In this document: positions 51,608-58,920 of the stretch, one piece after another
Numbering within the stretch: position 1 is the first letter of the stretch
Layout: each line of letters begins with the position of its first letter
Assembly: GCF_000787375.1 (NCBI RefSeq)
Contig: NZ_JRJU01000012.1
Location: forward strand, 1-64,000
From: Halalkalibacter okhensis
GTDB taxonomy: Bacteria > Bacillota > Bacilli > Bacillales > Bacillaceae_D
Direction of reading: 5' to 3'
DNA length: 64,000 nucleotides
Program-made: the position numbers and the translations under genes
The notes under the pieces: model-generated
Seen by the model: the letters and a program-made list of their open reading frames with translations, nothing else
Told to the model about the DNA's origin: nothing
Databases searched by the model: none

Positions 51608-51897
51608 TTATCCACAGCGATAAAAAAGGGTATGCTATAATGTAAAATGCAAAAGAAAGGACGTTGTTTTATGTATTATGCTTGCAATGAACACATCGAG
51701 GTAGCTATTGATATGGTAGTCGATGAGGCAGAATTAGCACCGGTTGTAGAAAAAGTAGAAACAAAGAAGGAGGCATTATCCACAAGCTGTAGTTTTTGTG
51801 ATAGCGTAGCCATCTACAGTGTGGATAGTTAAATTGTTATCCACTATGTTGATATGTGGATAACTACTGTGGATAATATTATGGGAGGTTATACACA
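51608..51897. other. DnaA-box cluster upstream of rlmH
   Basis: Perfect DnaA boxes are at 51608-51616, 51776-51784, 51855-51863 and 51868-51876. One-mismatch boxes are TGTGGATAG 51820-51828, TTATCCACT 51837-51845 and TTATACACA 51889-51897. Five of the seven lie within 78 bases in mixed orientation. To my recollection B. subtilis carries a titrating DnaA-box cluster near the corresponding gene (yydA), so this is probably the same element, about 41 kb from oriC. Confidence 0.8.
51671..51832 (+). CDS. yyzF: CxxH/CxxC small protein
   Basis: A 53-residue protein of the family defined by an N-terminal CxxH and a C-terminal CxxC: MYYACNEHIEVAIDMVVDEA gives CNEH, and STSCSFCDSVAIY gives CSFC, a likely metal (zinc) site. 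The function is unknown. The ATG at 51671 has AAAGGA upstream; a start at 51647 would add eight unrelated residues. It lies between htrC and rlmH, as yyzF does in B. subtilis. A perfect DnaA box (51776-51784) lies inside its coding sequence. Confidence 0.85.
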   Translation: MYYACNEHIEVAIDMVVDEAELAPVVEKVETKKEALSTSCSFCDSVAIYSVDS

Positions 51898-51899
51898 TT

Positions 51900-52379
51900 G
51901 TGAATATCCAAATCGTAACTGTTGGAAAATTGAAAGAAAAATATTTAAAGCTTGGGATAGATGAGTACACAAAACGATTAGGTGCTTATGCAAAAATAGA
52001 AACGATTGAAGTCGCAGATGAAAAAGCACCAGAACAAGCTAGCGAAGCAGAAATGAAGCAAATAAAGGAAAAAGAGGGAGAACGGATATTAGCAAAAATC
52101 CATCCTGATACCCATGTTATTGCACTAGCAATTGAAGGAAAGATGATGACATCAGAACAACTAGCAGACACCCTTGATAAGCTTGCAACCTATGGAAAGA
52201 GTAAGGTAGCCTTTGTCATTGGTGGATCATTAGGATTAAGTGATGATGTGATGAAGAGAGCGAATGAGAGTTTATCGTTCTCCAAAATGACGTTTCCACA
52301 TCAGTTAATGAAGTTGGTATTGTTGGAACAGGTTTATCGGGCTTTTCGGATAAATCGGGGTGAACCGTATCATAAGTAA
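51900..52379 (+). CDS. rlmH: 23S rRNA (pseudouridine-1915-N3)-methyltransferase RlmH
   Basis: SPOUT-class methyltransferase of 159 residues that modifies pseudouridine 1915 in helix 69 of 23S rRNA. It shows [20 protein letters not shown], the cofactor-binding knot [19 protein letters not shown], and the C-terminal [20 protein letters not shown] with RGEPYHK. The start is a GTG at 51900 with GGGAGG upstream. The gene marks the end of the conserved origin-proximal block; foreign DNA starts within 60 bases of its stop. Confidence 0.97.
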   Translation: MNIQIVTVGKLKEKYLKLGIDEYTKRLGAYAKIETIEVADEKAPEQASEAEMKQIKEKEGERILAKIHPDTHVIALAIEGKMMTSEQLADTLDKLATYGKSKVAFVIGGSLGLSDDVMKRANESLSFSKMTFPHQLMKLVLLEQVYRAFRINRGEPYHK

Positions 52380-52395
52380 ATGAGGTTTTAAAAGA

Positions 52396-52425
52396 GACGT
52401 AACTATTTAATAGTTGCGCCTTTTT
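52396..52425 (+). terminator. rlmH terminator
   Basis: GACGTAACTATT (52396-52407) pairs with AATAGTTGCGCC (52409-52420) with one mismatch, followed by TTTTT. Confidence 0.75.
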
Positions 52426-52434
52426 GTGGTTTAG

Positions 52435-52562
52435 AAAACCCCTGGCTATGCCGGGGGTTCAAAAGAGCTTCTAGCGTGGTATTAAAAAAACCTCACTTCA
52501 TGGTAGGATAAAGTTGGTTTCCCGACCACTTCATTCCACCATAGAAGGAGGTATGCCCTGTG
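52435..52562 (+). mobile_element. IS200/IS605-like left-end remnant
   Basis: The sequence has the layout of an IS200-type end: a GC-rich hairpin AACCCCTGGC...GCCGGGGGTT (52437-52459), the segment GAGCTTCTAGCGTGGTATTA, a second imperfect hairpin around CTTCATGGTAGGA...TTCCACCATAGAAG (52497-52547), and then a strong ribosome binding site GAAGGAGG. In the intact element this site would serve the transposase, but no transposase follows. I recognise the pattern from memory of Bacillus IS200 ends, not from a search. Confidence 0.5.
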
Positions 52563-53213
52563 ATTGGGGATAAAGTATACGGGGCATTATGTTGGTCTTT
52601 CCTAAATGAAACTAATGATAGTCTAATTGAGGGTGCGGACATGATTATGGATTTTGATGAAACATATGATCGAGATAAATTACAAGGTGAACATGAGATA
52701 TATAATTTCGACTTATTATATAGGCTTTTTTATGAAAACGGGATTTTAGATGAATTATTTAAAATGATTCTATTTGATACATTAATTGGTAATACTGACC
52801 GCCACCAGGATAATTTCGGAGTAATCAGAAATGAAGAAACTGGACAACAAAAATTCTCTCCATTTTATGATAATTCCTCATCAATTGGAAGAGAAATGAA
52901 CGAGAATCGGGTAAAACTTATGTTGCGTGATGAAAATATGTTCAATGCTTATATATATGGGAATAAATCATCCACGCTTATACGCTGGGAAGATTCATGG
53001 ACAAAAAAAAGGCTAAATATTATAGAGTTTTATGAGAAAGTGAAAAGTTTATATCCGCAAGAAATTAGTAAATATTTGACTAATGTCGCAAAACTTACTG
53101 ATGAAATTTTGGGAAATATTATTTATAAAGTTCCACCAATAGTAATGTCGGAATCAAAAAAAGAATTAGTAACAAAAATTTTAAAAACAAGAAGAGATTA
53201 TTTAATAAAGTAG
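52560..53213 (+). CDS. HipA-type kinase, N-terminally truncated
   Basis: C-terminal part of a HipA-family (HipA_C) protein kinase, 217 residues. The catalytic loop is LIGNTDRHQDNFGVI (about 76-88, with Asp80 and Asn85) and the metal-binding motif is SPFYDNSSSIG (Asp104). HipA kinases phosphorylate translation factors such as aminoacyl-tRNA synthetases. The N-lobe with the ATP-binding glycine-rich loop and lysine is missing. The GTG start and its GAAGGAGG come from the IS200-like end immediately upstream, so the gene looks cut at its 5' end; activity is doubtful. The DNA is clearly more AT-rich than its surroundings. A companion gene starts 11 bases downstream. Confidence 0.72.
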   Translation: MIGDKVYGALCWSFLNETNDSLIEGADMIMDFDETYDRDKLQGEHEIYNFDLLYRLFYENGILDELFKMILFDTLIGNTDRHQDNFGVIRNEETGQQKFSPFYDNSSSIGREMNENRVKLMLRDENMFNAYIYGNKSSTLIRWEDSWTKKRLNIIEFYEKVKSLYPQEISKYLTNVAKLTDEILGNIIYKVPPIVMSESKKELVTKILKTRRDYLIK

Positions 53214-53224
53214 GGGGTTTTGAT

Positions 53225-53962
53225 ATGCCCAAGGATAATGAAAAATTATTAGTGTCTTGGAAAGGACCGAAGTCCCAAAAAAATTATTTTGTTGGACTAC
53301 TTTCTAAAAATATTAATTCAAAAGGATTAAATTATAAATTTATTTACAATATAGACGTTGTCTTACAAGCTAAGGAAGAAGGTTTTATGCCTTTTGTTGG
53401 ATTGAAGGACCTAAACAAAGAATATTGTGGTGATAAGTTATTTTCTGTTTTTGAAAGAAGGTTACCTAGTCAAAGCCGTAATATTTTTAAAAAGTTCATT
53501 AATGATTACCATCTTCATAACAGTAATGCTCTTACATGGGAGTACTTAAAAATTACGAAGGGAAGAACTGCAACAGATAATTTATCATTTCTAGAGCCAG
53601 TATATATTGAAAATGGTAAATTAACTTACAATGGTGAAATTGCAGGTTGGTCATTTACGAAAAATAGTAACATTCATTTGAAGGTTAATAATCAAGTGAT
53701 TTTACGTAACGAGGAAACAAATACTATAGATAACGAGGCAGTTGAAATTATTGACTCGGAAAATGGAAATGTACGTGTTGGATATATTCAAAAGCCGTTC
53801 AATAAAGTATTTTATAGTTTGTTAAAAAGGGGTTATTTTCTTTCAGGTTACATTGAATCAATTGATTCTTATGATCGTAGACCAACAGTTTCTGTAGAAG
53901 AGAGAATTTCTAAAGGAGATATTGATATTAAGGAATTAAGTTACTTAATTCATATTAAGTAA
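53225..53962 (+). CDS. HipA N-terminal-like plus HIRAN domain protein
   Basis: A 245-residue protein next to the HipA-type kinase. Residues about 8-90 resemble the small HipA N-terminal subdomain (YFVGLLSK, YKFIYNIDVVLQAKEEGFMP, LFSVFERRLPSQSR). Residues about 137-215 resemble a HIRAN domain (NQVILRNEETNTIDNEAVEI, VRVGYIQKPFNKVFYSLLKR); in other proteins HIRAN recognises DNA ends or damaged DNA. The pairing recalls split HipBST systems, in which a HipS protein supplies the N-terminal subdomain to a separate kinase HipT. It has TAGGGGG upstream of the ATG. The domain calls are by eye; the system's function is inference. Confidence 0.6.
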   Translation: MPKDNEKLLVSWKGPKSQKNYFVGLLSKNINSKGLNYKFIYNIDVVLQAKEEGFMPFVGLKDLNKEYCGDKLFSVFERRLPSQSRNIFKKFINDYHLHNSNALTWEYLKITKGRTATDNLSFLEPVYIENGKLTYNGEIAGWSFTKNSNIHLKVNNQVILRNEETNTIDNEAVEIIDSENGNVRVGYIQKPFNKVFYSLLKRGYFLSGYIESIDSYDRRPTVSVEERISKGDIDIKELSYLIHIK

Positions 53963-54090
53963 TAGTAATTAATTTGGTTGAGATACTTAAAAAACATATT
54001 AGATATATCAATTTGAACTAATGAAAGAGGGCTTATTTTTCATTGATTTGAAGAAGGGTCAACCTTCATAGATTTTTGTTATATGGTATC

Positions 54091-54150
54091 CACCAAGGCA
54101 GTGGGATCGGATTATCAATTGCAAAGAACCTGGTTGAATACATTAATATA
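54091..54150 (+). pseudogene. Histidine-kinase G-box fragment
   Basis: The frame starting at 54091 encodes HQGSGIGLSIAKNLVEYI, closely matching the G2 box of sensor histidine kinases (GxGLGLxIAKxLVE). Nothing upstream or downstream continues the domain, so it is a scrap of a lost gene. It shows that this patch was rearranged. Elsewhere in 53963-54158 I see no gene. Confidence 0.55.
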
Positions 54151-54158
54151 GAAGGTGG

Positions 54159-54190
54159 GAATAGGATATCAAATGGATATCCTATTCTTT
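54159..54190. terminator. Inverted repeat between convergent genes
   Basis: GAATAGGATATC (54159-54170) and GATATCCTATTC (54176-54187) form a perfect 12-bp stem with loop AAATG. It lies between the HIRAN gene and the converging aldehyde dehydrogenase gene, with only weak T tracts. Confidence 0.6.
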
Positions 54191-54217
54191 GGGCATCTTT
54201 CTTCATTAAACCACTAC

Positions 54218-55693
54218 TTATTTTCCAAACCAGTTAATAGGTTTTGGATCTAAGTTGTGGAAGATATGCTTTGTTTCTGTATATTCCTCTAGTCCAAGTT
54301 TACCCAATTCTCGACCAATACCTGATTGTTTGAATCCGCCCCATGGTGCATGAGGGAAGTAAAGGTTGAATTCGTTAATCCAGACAGTGCCCATGCGCAT
54401 TTTGGCAACACAACGCTCTGCTTTAACGATGTCGTTTGTCCATACGCCACCAGCTAATCCGTAAATGGAGTCATTTGCTAGCTTAATAGCTTCCTCTTCT
54501 GTTTGGAATTTTTCTACTGTAATGATTGGACCAAATGCTTCATCTTGAACAATGCTCATATTGGTTGTGCAATCTGTAAATATTGTTGGTAAATAGAAGA
54601 AGCCATTTTGAAGTGCGGGATCTTCTGGACGCTTACCGCCTAATACAAGCTTTGCGCCTTCTTTAATACCTGTTTCCACATAGCTTTCAACCTTTGCTAA
54701 ATGCTCAGCTGAAATGAGTGGTCCCATTTGCGTATCCTCATCAAAGCCACTACCAAGCTTGATGTTTTTAACACGTTCTACTAGTGCTTTCACGAACTCA
54801 TCATGAATACTTTCTTCGATAATCAGCCTTGTGCCTGCTGAACAAATTTGTCCGGCGTGGAAAAATACAGCATTCATTGCTTGATCGACAGCTGTTTCAA
54901 AATCAGCATCTGAAAACACAACATTAGGGTTTTTTCCACCAAGCTCAAGGGCTATTTTTTTCACATTCACACTAGCGGCTTGCATAATTTTTTTCCCGGT
55001 TTCAATTCCACCTGTAAAAGAGATTAAATCAACATCCACATTTGTGGAAAGCTCAGCACCAACTGAATGACCAGCCCCTAGTACAAGGTTCGCCACGCCG
55101 GCAGGAACACCCGCTTCTTCGATTAATTCAAATACTTTAACTGTTGTAAGAGGTGTAATTTCACTTGGTTTCATCACAAGTGTGTTCCCGGTGACCAAAG
55201 CTGGTGCAAGCTTCCATGATGCTTGTAGTAATGGGTAATTCCAGGGTGTAATTTGTCCACAAACCCCTACAGGCTCGTGTACGACTTTACTAACCGAATT
55301 TGGAACGGGAGAAGGAATGATTTCTCCACCATTTTTGTCGCCAATTTCAGCATAATAGCGAAATACGCCGGCAATATCATCCATATCTACGCGGCTTTCT
55401 TCGACGGTTTTACCTGTATCAAGGGATTCAAGTTCAGCTAGTTCTTCTTTATCTCTTTCGATTAGTTCTGCAATCTTTTGAACAATGCTTGCTCGTTCGG
55501 TTACCGGAGTATTTGGCCAATCTCCTTGATCAAAAGCTTGCCTAGCGGCTACGATTGCAGCTATGGCATCTGATTGATCACCCTCTGCAACAGTTGCAAT
55601 CTCTTCTTGATTGAATGGGTTAATAATCGTGCGTGTTTGACCATTTTTTGCATCTACCCATTTTCCATCTATGAACATCTTTTTTAATATCAT
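54218..55693 (-). CDS. gbsA: Betaine-aldehyde-dehydrogenase-like enzyme
   Basis: NAD(P)-dependent aldehyde dehydrogenase of 491 residues, closely resembling B. subtilis GbsA, which oxidises betaine aldehyde to the osmoprotectant glycine betaine. It shows QITPWNYPLLQASWKLAPAL, the catalytic Glu in KKIALELGGKNPNVVF, and the catalytic Cys in FFHAGQICSAGTRL. The C-terminal LGLEEYTETKHIFHNLDPKP is GbsA-like. The ATG has AAAAGGAGG upstream. It lies after the terminator of the Rieske cluster, so it may be transcribed separately. Choline dehydrogenase is not in the window, so the substrate could be another aldehyde of this cluster. Confidence 0.85.
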   Translation of the reverse strand: MILKKMFIDGKWVDAKNGQTRTIINPFNQEEIATVAEGDQSDAIAAIVAARQAFDQGDWPNTPVTERASIVQKIAELIERDKEELAELESLDTGKTVEESRVDMDDIAGVFRYYAEIGDKNGGEIIPSPVPNSVSKVVHEPVGVCGQITPWNYPLLQASWKLAPALVTGNTLVMKPSEITPLTTVKVFELIEEAGVPAGVANLVLGAGHSVGAELSTNVDVDLISFTGGIETGKKIMQAASVNVKKIALELGGKNPNVVFSDADFETAVDQAMNAVFFHAGQICSAGTRLIIEESIHDEFVKALVERVKNIKLGSGFDEDTQMGPLISAEHLAKVESYVETGIKEGAKLVLGGKRPEDPALQNGFFYLPTIFTDCTTNMSIVQDEAFGPIITVEKFQTEEEAIKLANDSIYGLAGGVWTNDIVKAERCVAKMRMGTVWINEFNLYFPHAPWGGFKQSGIGRELGKLGLEEYTETKHIFHNLDPKPINWFGK

Positions 55694-55732
55694 GTAGTTG
55701 ACTTCCTCCTTTTAAATGCATCCTGCTATAGA

Positions 55733-55768
55733 ATAAAAGAAGGGAGCAAATTATCAATTATTGCTCCC
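55733..55768 (-). terminator. Terminator of the Rieske cluster
   Basis: On the minus strand GGGAGCAA pairs with TTGCTCCC (plus-strand arms 55742-55749 and 55761-55768), and TTCTTTTATTC follows. Confidence 0.8.
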
Positions 55769-55821
55769 AATGAACCTGCTGTTTGTTTTCCTTTAACTTG
55801 TTTTTTCAAGGAAACTCAATC

Positions 55822-56823
55822 TTACGTGCCACCTAACACGGTTGTACTATGTGGAGGTTGTACTTTGGCGTTGGGATCAATGTAATGCTTTGCTTGGCTA
55901 ATAGCGGTTGGTGCTTCCCCAAAACCGGAGATGATGAGTTTAACCTTGCCGGCATGTGTTGTAATATCCCCAGCAGCATAAATTCCTGGAATATTTGTTT
56001 CCATTTTTTCATTTACAACGATTGAATTTTTTTGTAGATGTAATCCCCACTCTTTAATTGCACCTATATCAGTAAGGAATCCATGATTGACAATAAGAGC
56101 ATCTATATCTAGATTTTCAGTCATATTCCCTTTGTTTTCTTTAATTACAACCTGTTCAAGAAATCCGTCATGACCAATTAAATCATCAATAACCATTGGT
56201 GTTTTGACCTCAACAGTTGATTCTTTTAATTGGTTGACACTGTGTTCATGAGCTCTAAATGTATCGCGACGGTGAATAAGTGAGACGTTCTCTGCAATAC
56301 CTTCTAACATTAAAGCCCAATCAACAGCAGAATCTCCACCACCTGCAACACACACTTTTTTATCTTTAAACGCTTGAAGATCGGTAATAGAGTAGAGAAG
56401 GTTATTTCCTTCGTACTCGCTAGCTTTCTCATGTTTAAGACGGCGTGGTTGGAAGGCGCCAGCACCACTTGTAATAATCACTGTTTTTGCGTAGTGAACA
56501 TCTTTTGTCGTTGTTACTTTAAAAAGCTGGTCATCCAATTTTTCTACATATTGAACGTTTTCCTCTAGGCATATTTTCGGGTCAAATTGTTTCGCTTGTT
56601 CTTCTAATTGGCTAACTAAGTCTTTTGCTAAAACTTTTGGAAACCCAGCGACATCATAAATATATTTCTCTGGATACAGAGCCATTAACTGTCCGCCAAC
56701 CTGTGGCAAGCTATCAATGACTTTGACTGACATCTCGCGCATACCACCGTAAAAGGCAGCGAATAAACCGGTCGGTCCTGCTCCGATAATAATGGAATCT
56801 ACAACATTCTCGGGTAGATTCAT
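55822..56823 (-). CDS. Ferredoxin-NADP reductase, thioredoxin-reductase-like type
   Basis: FAD and NAD(P)H oxidoreductase of 333 residues resembling the YumC-type ferredoxin-NADP+ reductases of bacilli. It has the FAD motif [20 protein letters not shown], the NADPH motif [18 protein letters not shown], and the C-terminal FAD-contacting block [20 protein letters not shown]. The redox CxxC of true thioredoxin reductases is absent. The ATG at 56823 has AGAAGGTG upstream; a GTG at 56832 overlaps that site. Being 21 bases behind the Rieske ferredoxin gene, it probably reduces that ferredoxin. Confidence 0.9.
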   Translation of the reverse strand: MNLPENVVDSIIIGAGPTGLFAAFYGGMREMSVKVIDSLPQVGGQLMALYPEKYIYDVAGFPKVLAKDLVSQLEEQAKQFDPKICLEENVQYVEKLDDQLFKVTTTKDVHYAKTVIITSGAGAFQPRRLKHEKASEYEGNNLLYSITDLQAFKDKKVCVAGGGDSAVDWALMLEGIAENVSLIHRRDTFRAHEHSVNQLKESTVEVKTPMVIDDLIGHDGFLEQVVIKENKGNMTENLDIDALIVNHGFLTDIGAIKEWGLHLQKNSIVVNEKMETNIPGIYAAGDITTHAGKVKLIISGFGEAPTAISQAKHYIDPNAKVQPPHSTTVLGGT

Positions 56824-56844
56824 TGTTTTCACCTTCTTTTCTAA

Positions 56845-57204
56845 CTACTTGTATACGATAACGTCTTCGTTTTCTACTCGTACTTTATAATTTGGTAATT
56901 TTTTGTTAGGCTCGGCAAGCATTCTACCTTCGTTTTTTATATCAAATTCTCTGCCATGCCATGGGCAACGAATAATTTCACCTTTTCGACAGTAATCGTA
57001 GTCTCCTGGTTTACTCTTATCGGTCGTTGCTCCACAAATCATTCCTTTTTCAAGTCTTGCTCCTTGGTGGGTACATTGATTTAGAAACGCATAAAATTCA
57101 CCATCTAATGTTCGACAAACTAATACATTTTGTCTTCCAAAATCAGCTGCCTTCATTTCGCCTGGCGCTAGATCGGTTGTTTTACATACAACTTGTTCAT
57201 TCAT
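56845..57204 (-). CDS. Rieske [2Fe-2S] ferredoxin
   Basis: Soluble Rieske-type electron carrier of 119 residues. The cluster ligands are in NQCTHQGARLEKG (Cys and His) and IRCPWHGREFDI (Cys and His). It resembles ferredoxins that serve Rieske non-haem iron oxygenases. GGAGGG lies upstream of the ATG. It stands between the amidohydrolase and the reductase genes with gaps of 12 and 21 bases. No oxygenase large subunit is found in the window, so its electron acceptor is not known. Confidence 0.92.
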   Translation of the reverse strand: MNEQVVCKTTDLAPGEMKAADFGRQNVLVCRTLDGEFYAFLNQCTHQGARLEKGMICGATTDKSKPGDYDYCRKGEIIRCPWHGREFDIKNEGRMLAEPNKKLPNYKVRVENEDVIVYK

Positions 57205-57216
57205 AAAGTAACCCTC

Positions 57217-58278
57217 CTATGAATTAGGTAGTTTTGGATAAAAGGCTTTCGCGTTCTCTGCAAAAATTTTCTTCTTTAATTCTGGGTCTAGATTTGGTAA
57301 TGCACGAGTTGGTGAATCATAATCCCAATGTGGGTAATCGGTAGAGAAGCATAGGATTTCATCGGTACCCATTTGTTCAATAAGAGACATGAACTCTTTT
57401 TTTGTTAGTTCTTCTGCCGGTTGAGTTGTCACTCGAATTTGTTCTTTGAAAATATCACTTGGCTTTCGTTTCAACCAAGGTACTTCATGGCGCAGGTCAC
57501 GGTATTGTTGATCCATTTTCCACATAATGTGGGGAACCCAAGTAAATCCGCCTTCAATCATCATCAATCCGAGGTTAGGGAACTTATCAAATACACCATT
57601 GAAAATCATATTGGTCACTTGTTTCATATGAGCAGTAGGAATTAATGTGTGCCACTCAATGAAATATCTTGGCCATTTTCCATAATAGACAGGCGGTTCA
57701 TTATGGTGCATACCGATCATCAAATTATGCTTTTGGGCAGCTTCGAAAATAGGATGATAGTATGGATCGCCCCACATGATGTCATCAATTGGTAGTAAAA
57801 CTTGGACCATCTTTGGATGGGAACCAACTCTTTCAATTTCTTTTACTGCAGCATGAAGATCCTGTGCGGCAATATGCACAGATCCATATAAACGATCATC
57901 TTTTTCTAGCCATTCTTCAATTTGCCAATCATTGTAGGCCGTTGCTAATGCCGTCGCCATTTCATACCATCCATGCATGGATGATGGTGATGGATCTAAT
58001 GCACTTGTTAAGATGCCGAACTCATGACCAACATCATCTAGCAGTTGTTTTTGCATAAATGCTAAGTCGGAGCCAGCTGGACGGCCATCAGGTAAAATCG
58101 CATCTGCTCGATCTACTCCGGCAACAGCAGGCTGGGTATAGGGCATATGTTTTTCTTGGATCCAATGACAATTTTGAATGTAATGTTTAAAAGGTTCATC
58201 TAAATATTTCAGTATATCCTTGTATTGAACGCGTTCGTGTATATCTGTATCTACGATTCGAATTTGCTCTTTTGCCAT
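57217..58278 (-). CDS. Amidohydrolase-2 family metal-dependent hydrolase
   Basis: TIM-barrel hydrolase or decarboxylase of the amidohydrolase-2 family (related to ACMSD), 353 residues. Metal ligands are suggested by IVDTDIHERVQY near the N-terminus, by GMHHNEPPVYYGKWPRYF in the middle, and by FSTDYPHWDYDSPTRALPNL near the end. Family members act on aromatic acids, lactones or other ring-derived compounds. It is the first gene of a three-gene unit with the Rieske ferredoxin and reductase, which suggests a catabolic pathway for an unknown compound. The ATG has GGGGG upstream. Confidence 0.85.
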   Translation of the reverse strand: MAKEQIRIVDTDIHERVQYKDILKYLDEPFKHYIQNCHWIQEKHMPYTQPAVAGVDRADAILPDGRPAGSDLAFMQKQLLDDVGHEFGILTSALDPSPSSMHGWYEMATALATAYNDWQIEEWLEKDDRLYGSVHIAAQDLHAAVKEIERVGSHPKMVQVLLPIDDIMWGDPYYHPIFEAAQKHNLMIGMHHNEPPVYYGKWPRYFIEWHTLIPTAHMKQVTNMIFNGVFDKFPNLGLMMIEGGFTWVPHIMWKMDQQYRDLRHEVPWLKRKPSDIFKEQIRVTTQPAEELTKKEFMSLIEQMGTDEILCFSTDYPHWDYDSPTRALPNLDPELKKKIFAENAKAFYPKLPNS

Positions 58279-58380
58279 CGTAATACCCCCTGTTTATTTA
58301 TTGTTATATTGCGAATTTTATCACTACATTTAAAGCTCCTCCAAACCTACTGAGAGGCAGTGAGTAACTATTAGATGGCT

Positions 58381-58420
58381 CAGTGAAGGTCAGTGAAGCT
58401 CAGTGAACGTCAGTGACAGT
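58381..58420. repeat. Four tandem decamers upstream of the amidohydrolase operon
   Basis: CAGTGAAGGT, CAGTGAAGCT, CAGTGAACGT and CAGTGACAGT follow one another without gaps, about 100 bases upstream of the operon start. A fifth CAGTGAG lies at 58359-58365. The 10-base period puts every unit on the same face of the helix, as expected for a cooperative activator array. Confidence 0.7.
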
Positions 58421-58524
58421 TTATTAACTTTTTAAGTAAAAGGTATAAAAAGTAGGAAAATGGAATTAAAAAATGATGGTATAGATCATAGTTGAGGTTT
58501 AAAGTTCAATTCACAGGAAATAAA

Positions 58525-58565
58525 AAATCACCCTCGACTTAAGGAAGCCAAGGGGTGGATTTGAA
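58525..58565 (-). terminator. Minus-strand hairpin in the LDT-amidohydrolase gap
   Basis: Read on the minus strand, AAATCCACCCCTTGGC can pair with GTCGAGGGTGATTT, and TTTATTT follows. It may stop transcripts of the L,D-transpeptidase gene. Confidence 0.4.
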
Positions 58566-58668
58566 AGAGGGTAATGACAACCACAACGAACTTCAAAAGG
58601 TAGGGTGAAGAAAAAGAAACGAGGAAGGACGAGGAAACATCCCGTCGTACTAAAAGCATAAAAAGTAC

Positions 58669-58722
58669 TAGAGAAAAAAAGGAACATGTCTTCACTCTTG
58701 AGTGGTGTTCCTTTTTTCTCTA
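58669..58722. terminator. Long hairpin downstream of the L,D-transpeptidase gene
   Basis: Arms 58669-58686 and 58706-58722 (GAGAAAAAAAGGAACA with TGTTCCTTTTTTCTC, one bulge) enclose a second stem CACTC/GAGTG. It is usable as a terminator on either strand. Confidence 0.6.
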
Positions 58723-58769
58723 CAAAATATACACATGTAAAATAGATACATTTAAAGATAAAAAAGTAA

Positions 58770-58880
58770 CCCTAGCAGGGGAAGGACACGGAGACTCCTG
58801 CGGGACCAGTGACCCACGTGTGAGACCCGGCAGAAAGTGGAGTGTCATTCTCTTGCGGCTGGATCCCCGTTGAGTTGTGT
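58770..58880. repeat. Degenerate Bacillaceae intergenic repeat
   Basis: The blocks GGGGAAGGACACGGAGACTC, CTGCGGGACCAGTGA, GACCCGGCAG and AAAGTGGAGTGTC are familiar from an intergenic repeat scattered in many Bacillus-group genomes. Its GC content is well above its surroundings. Recognition is from memory. The rest of 58279-58920 shows no gene. Confidence 0.5.
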
Positions 58881-58920
58881 AGGAAAATTTCTGTTTTCTG
58901 CAAGGCTAGTGTGTTTCCAT

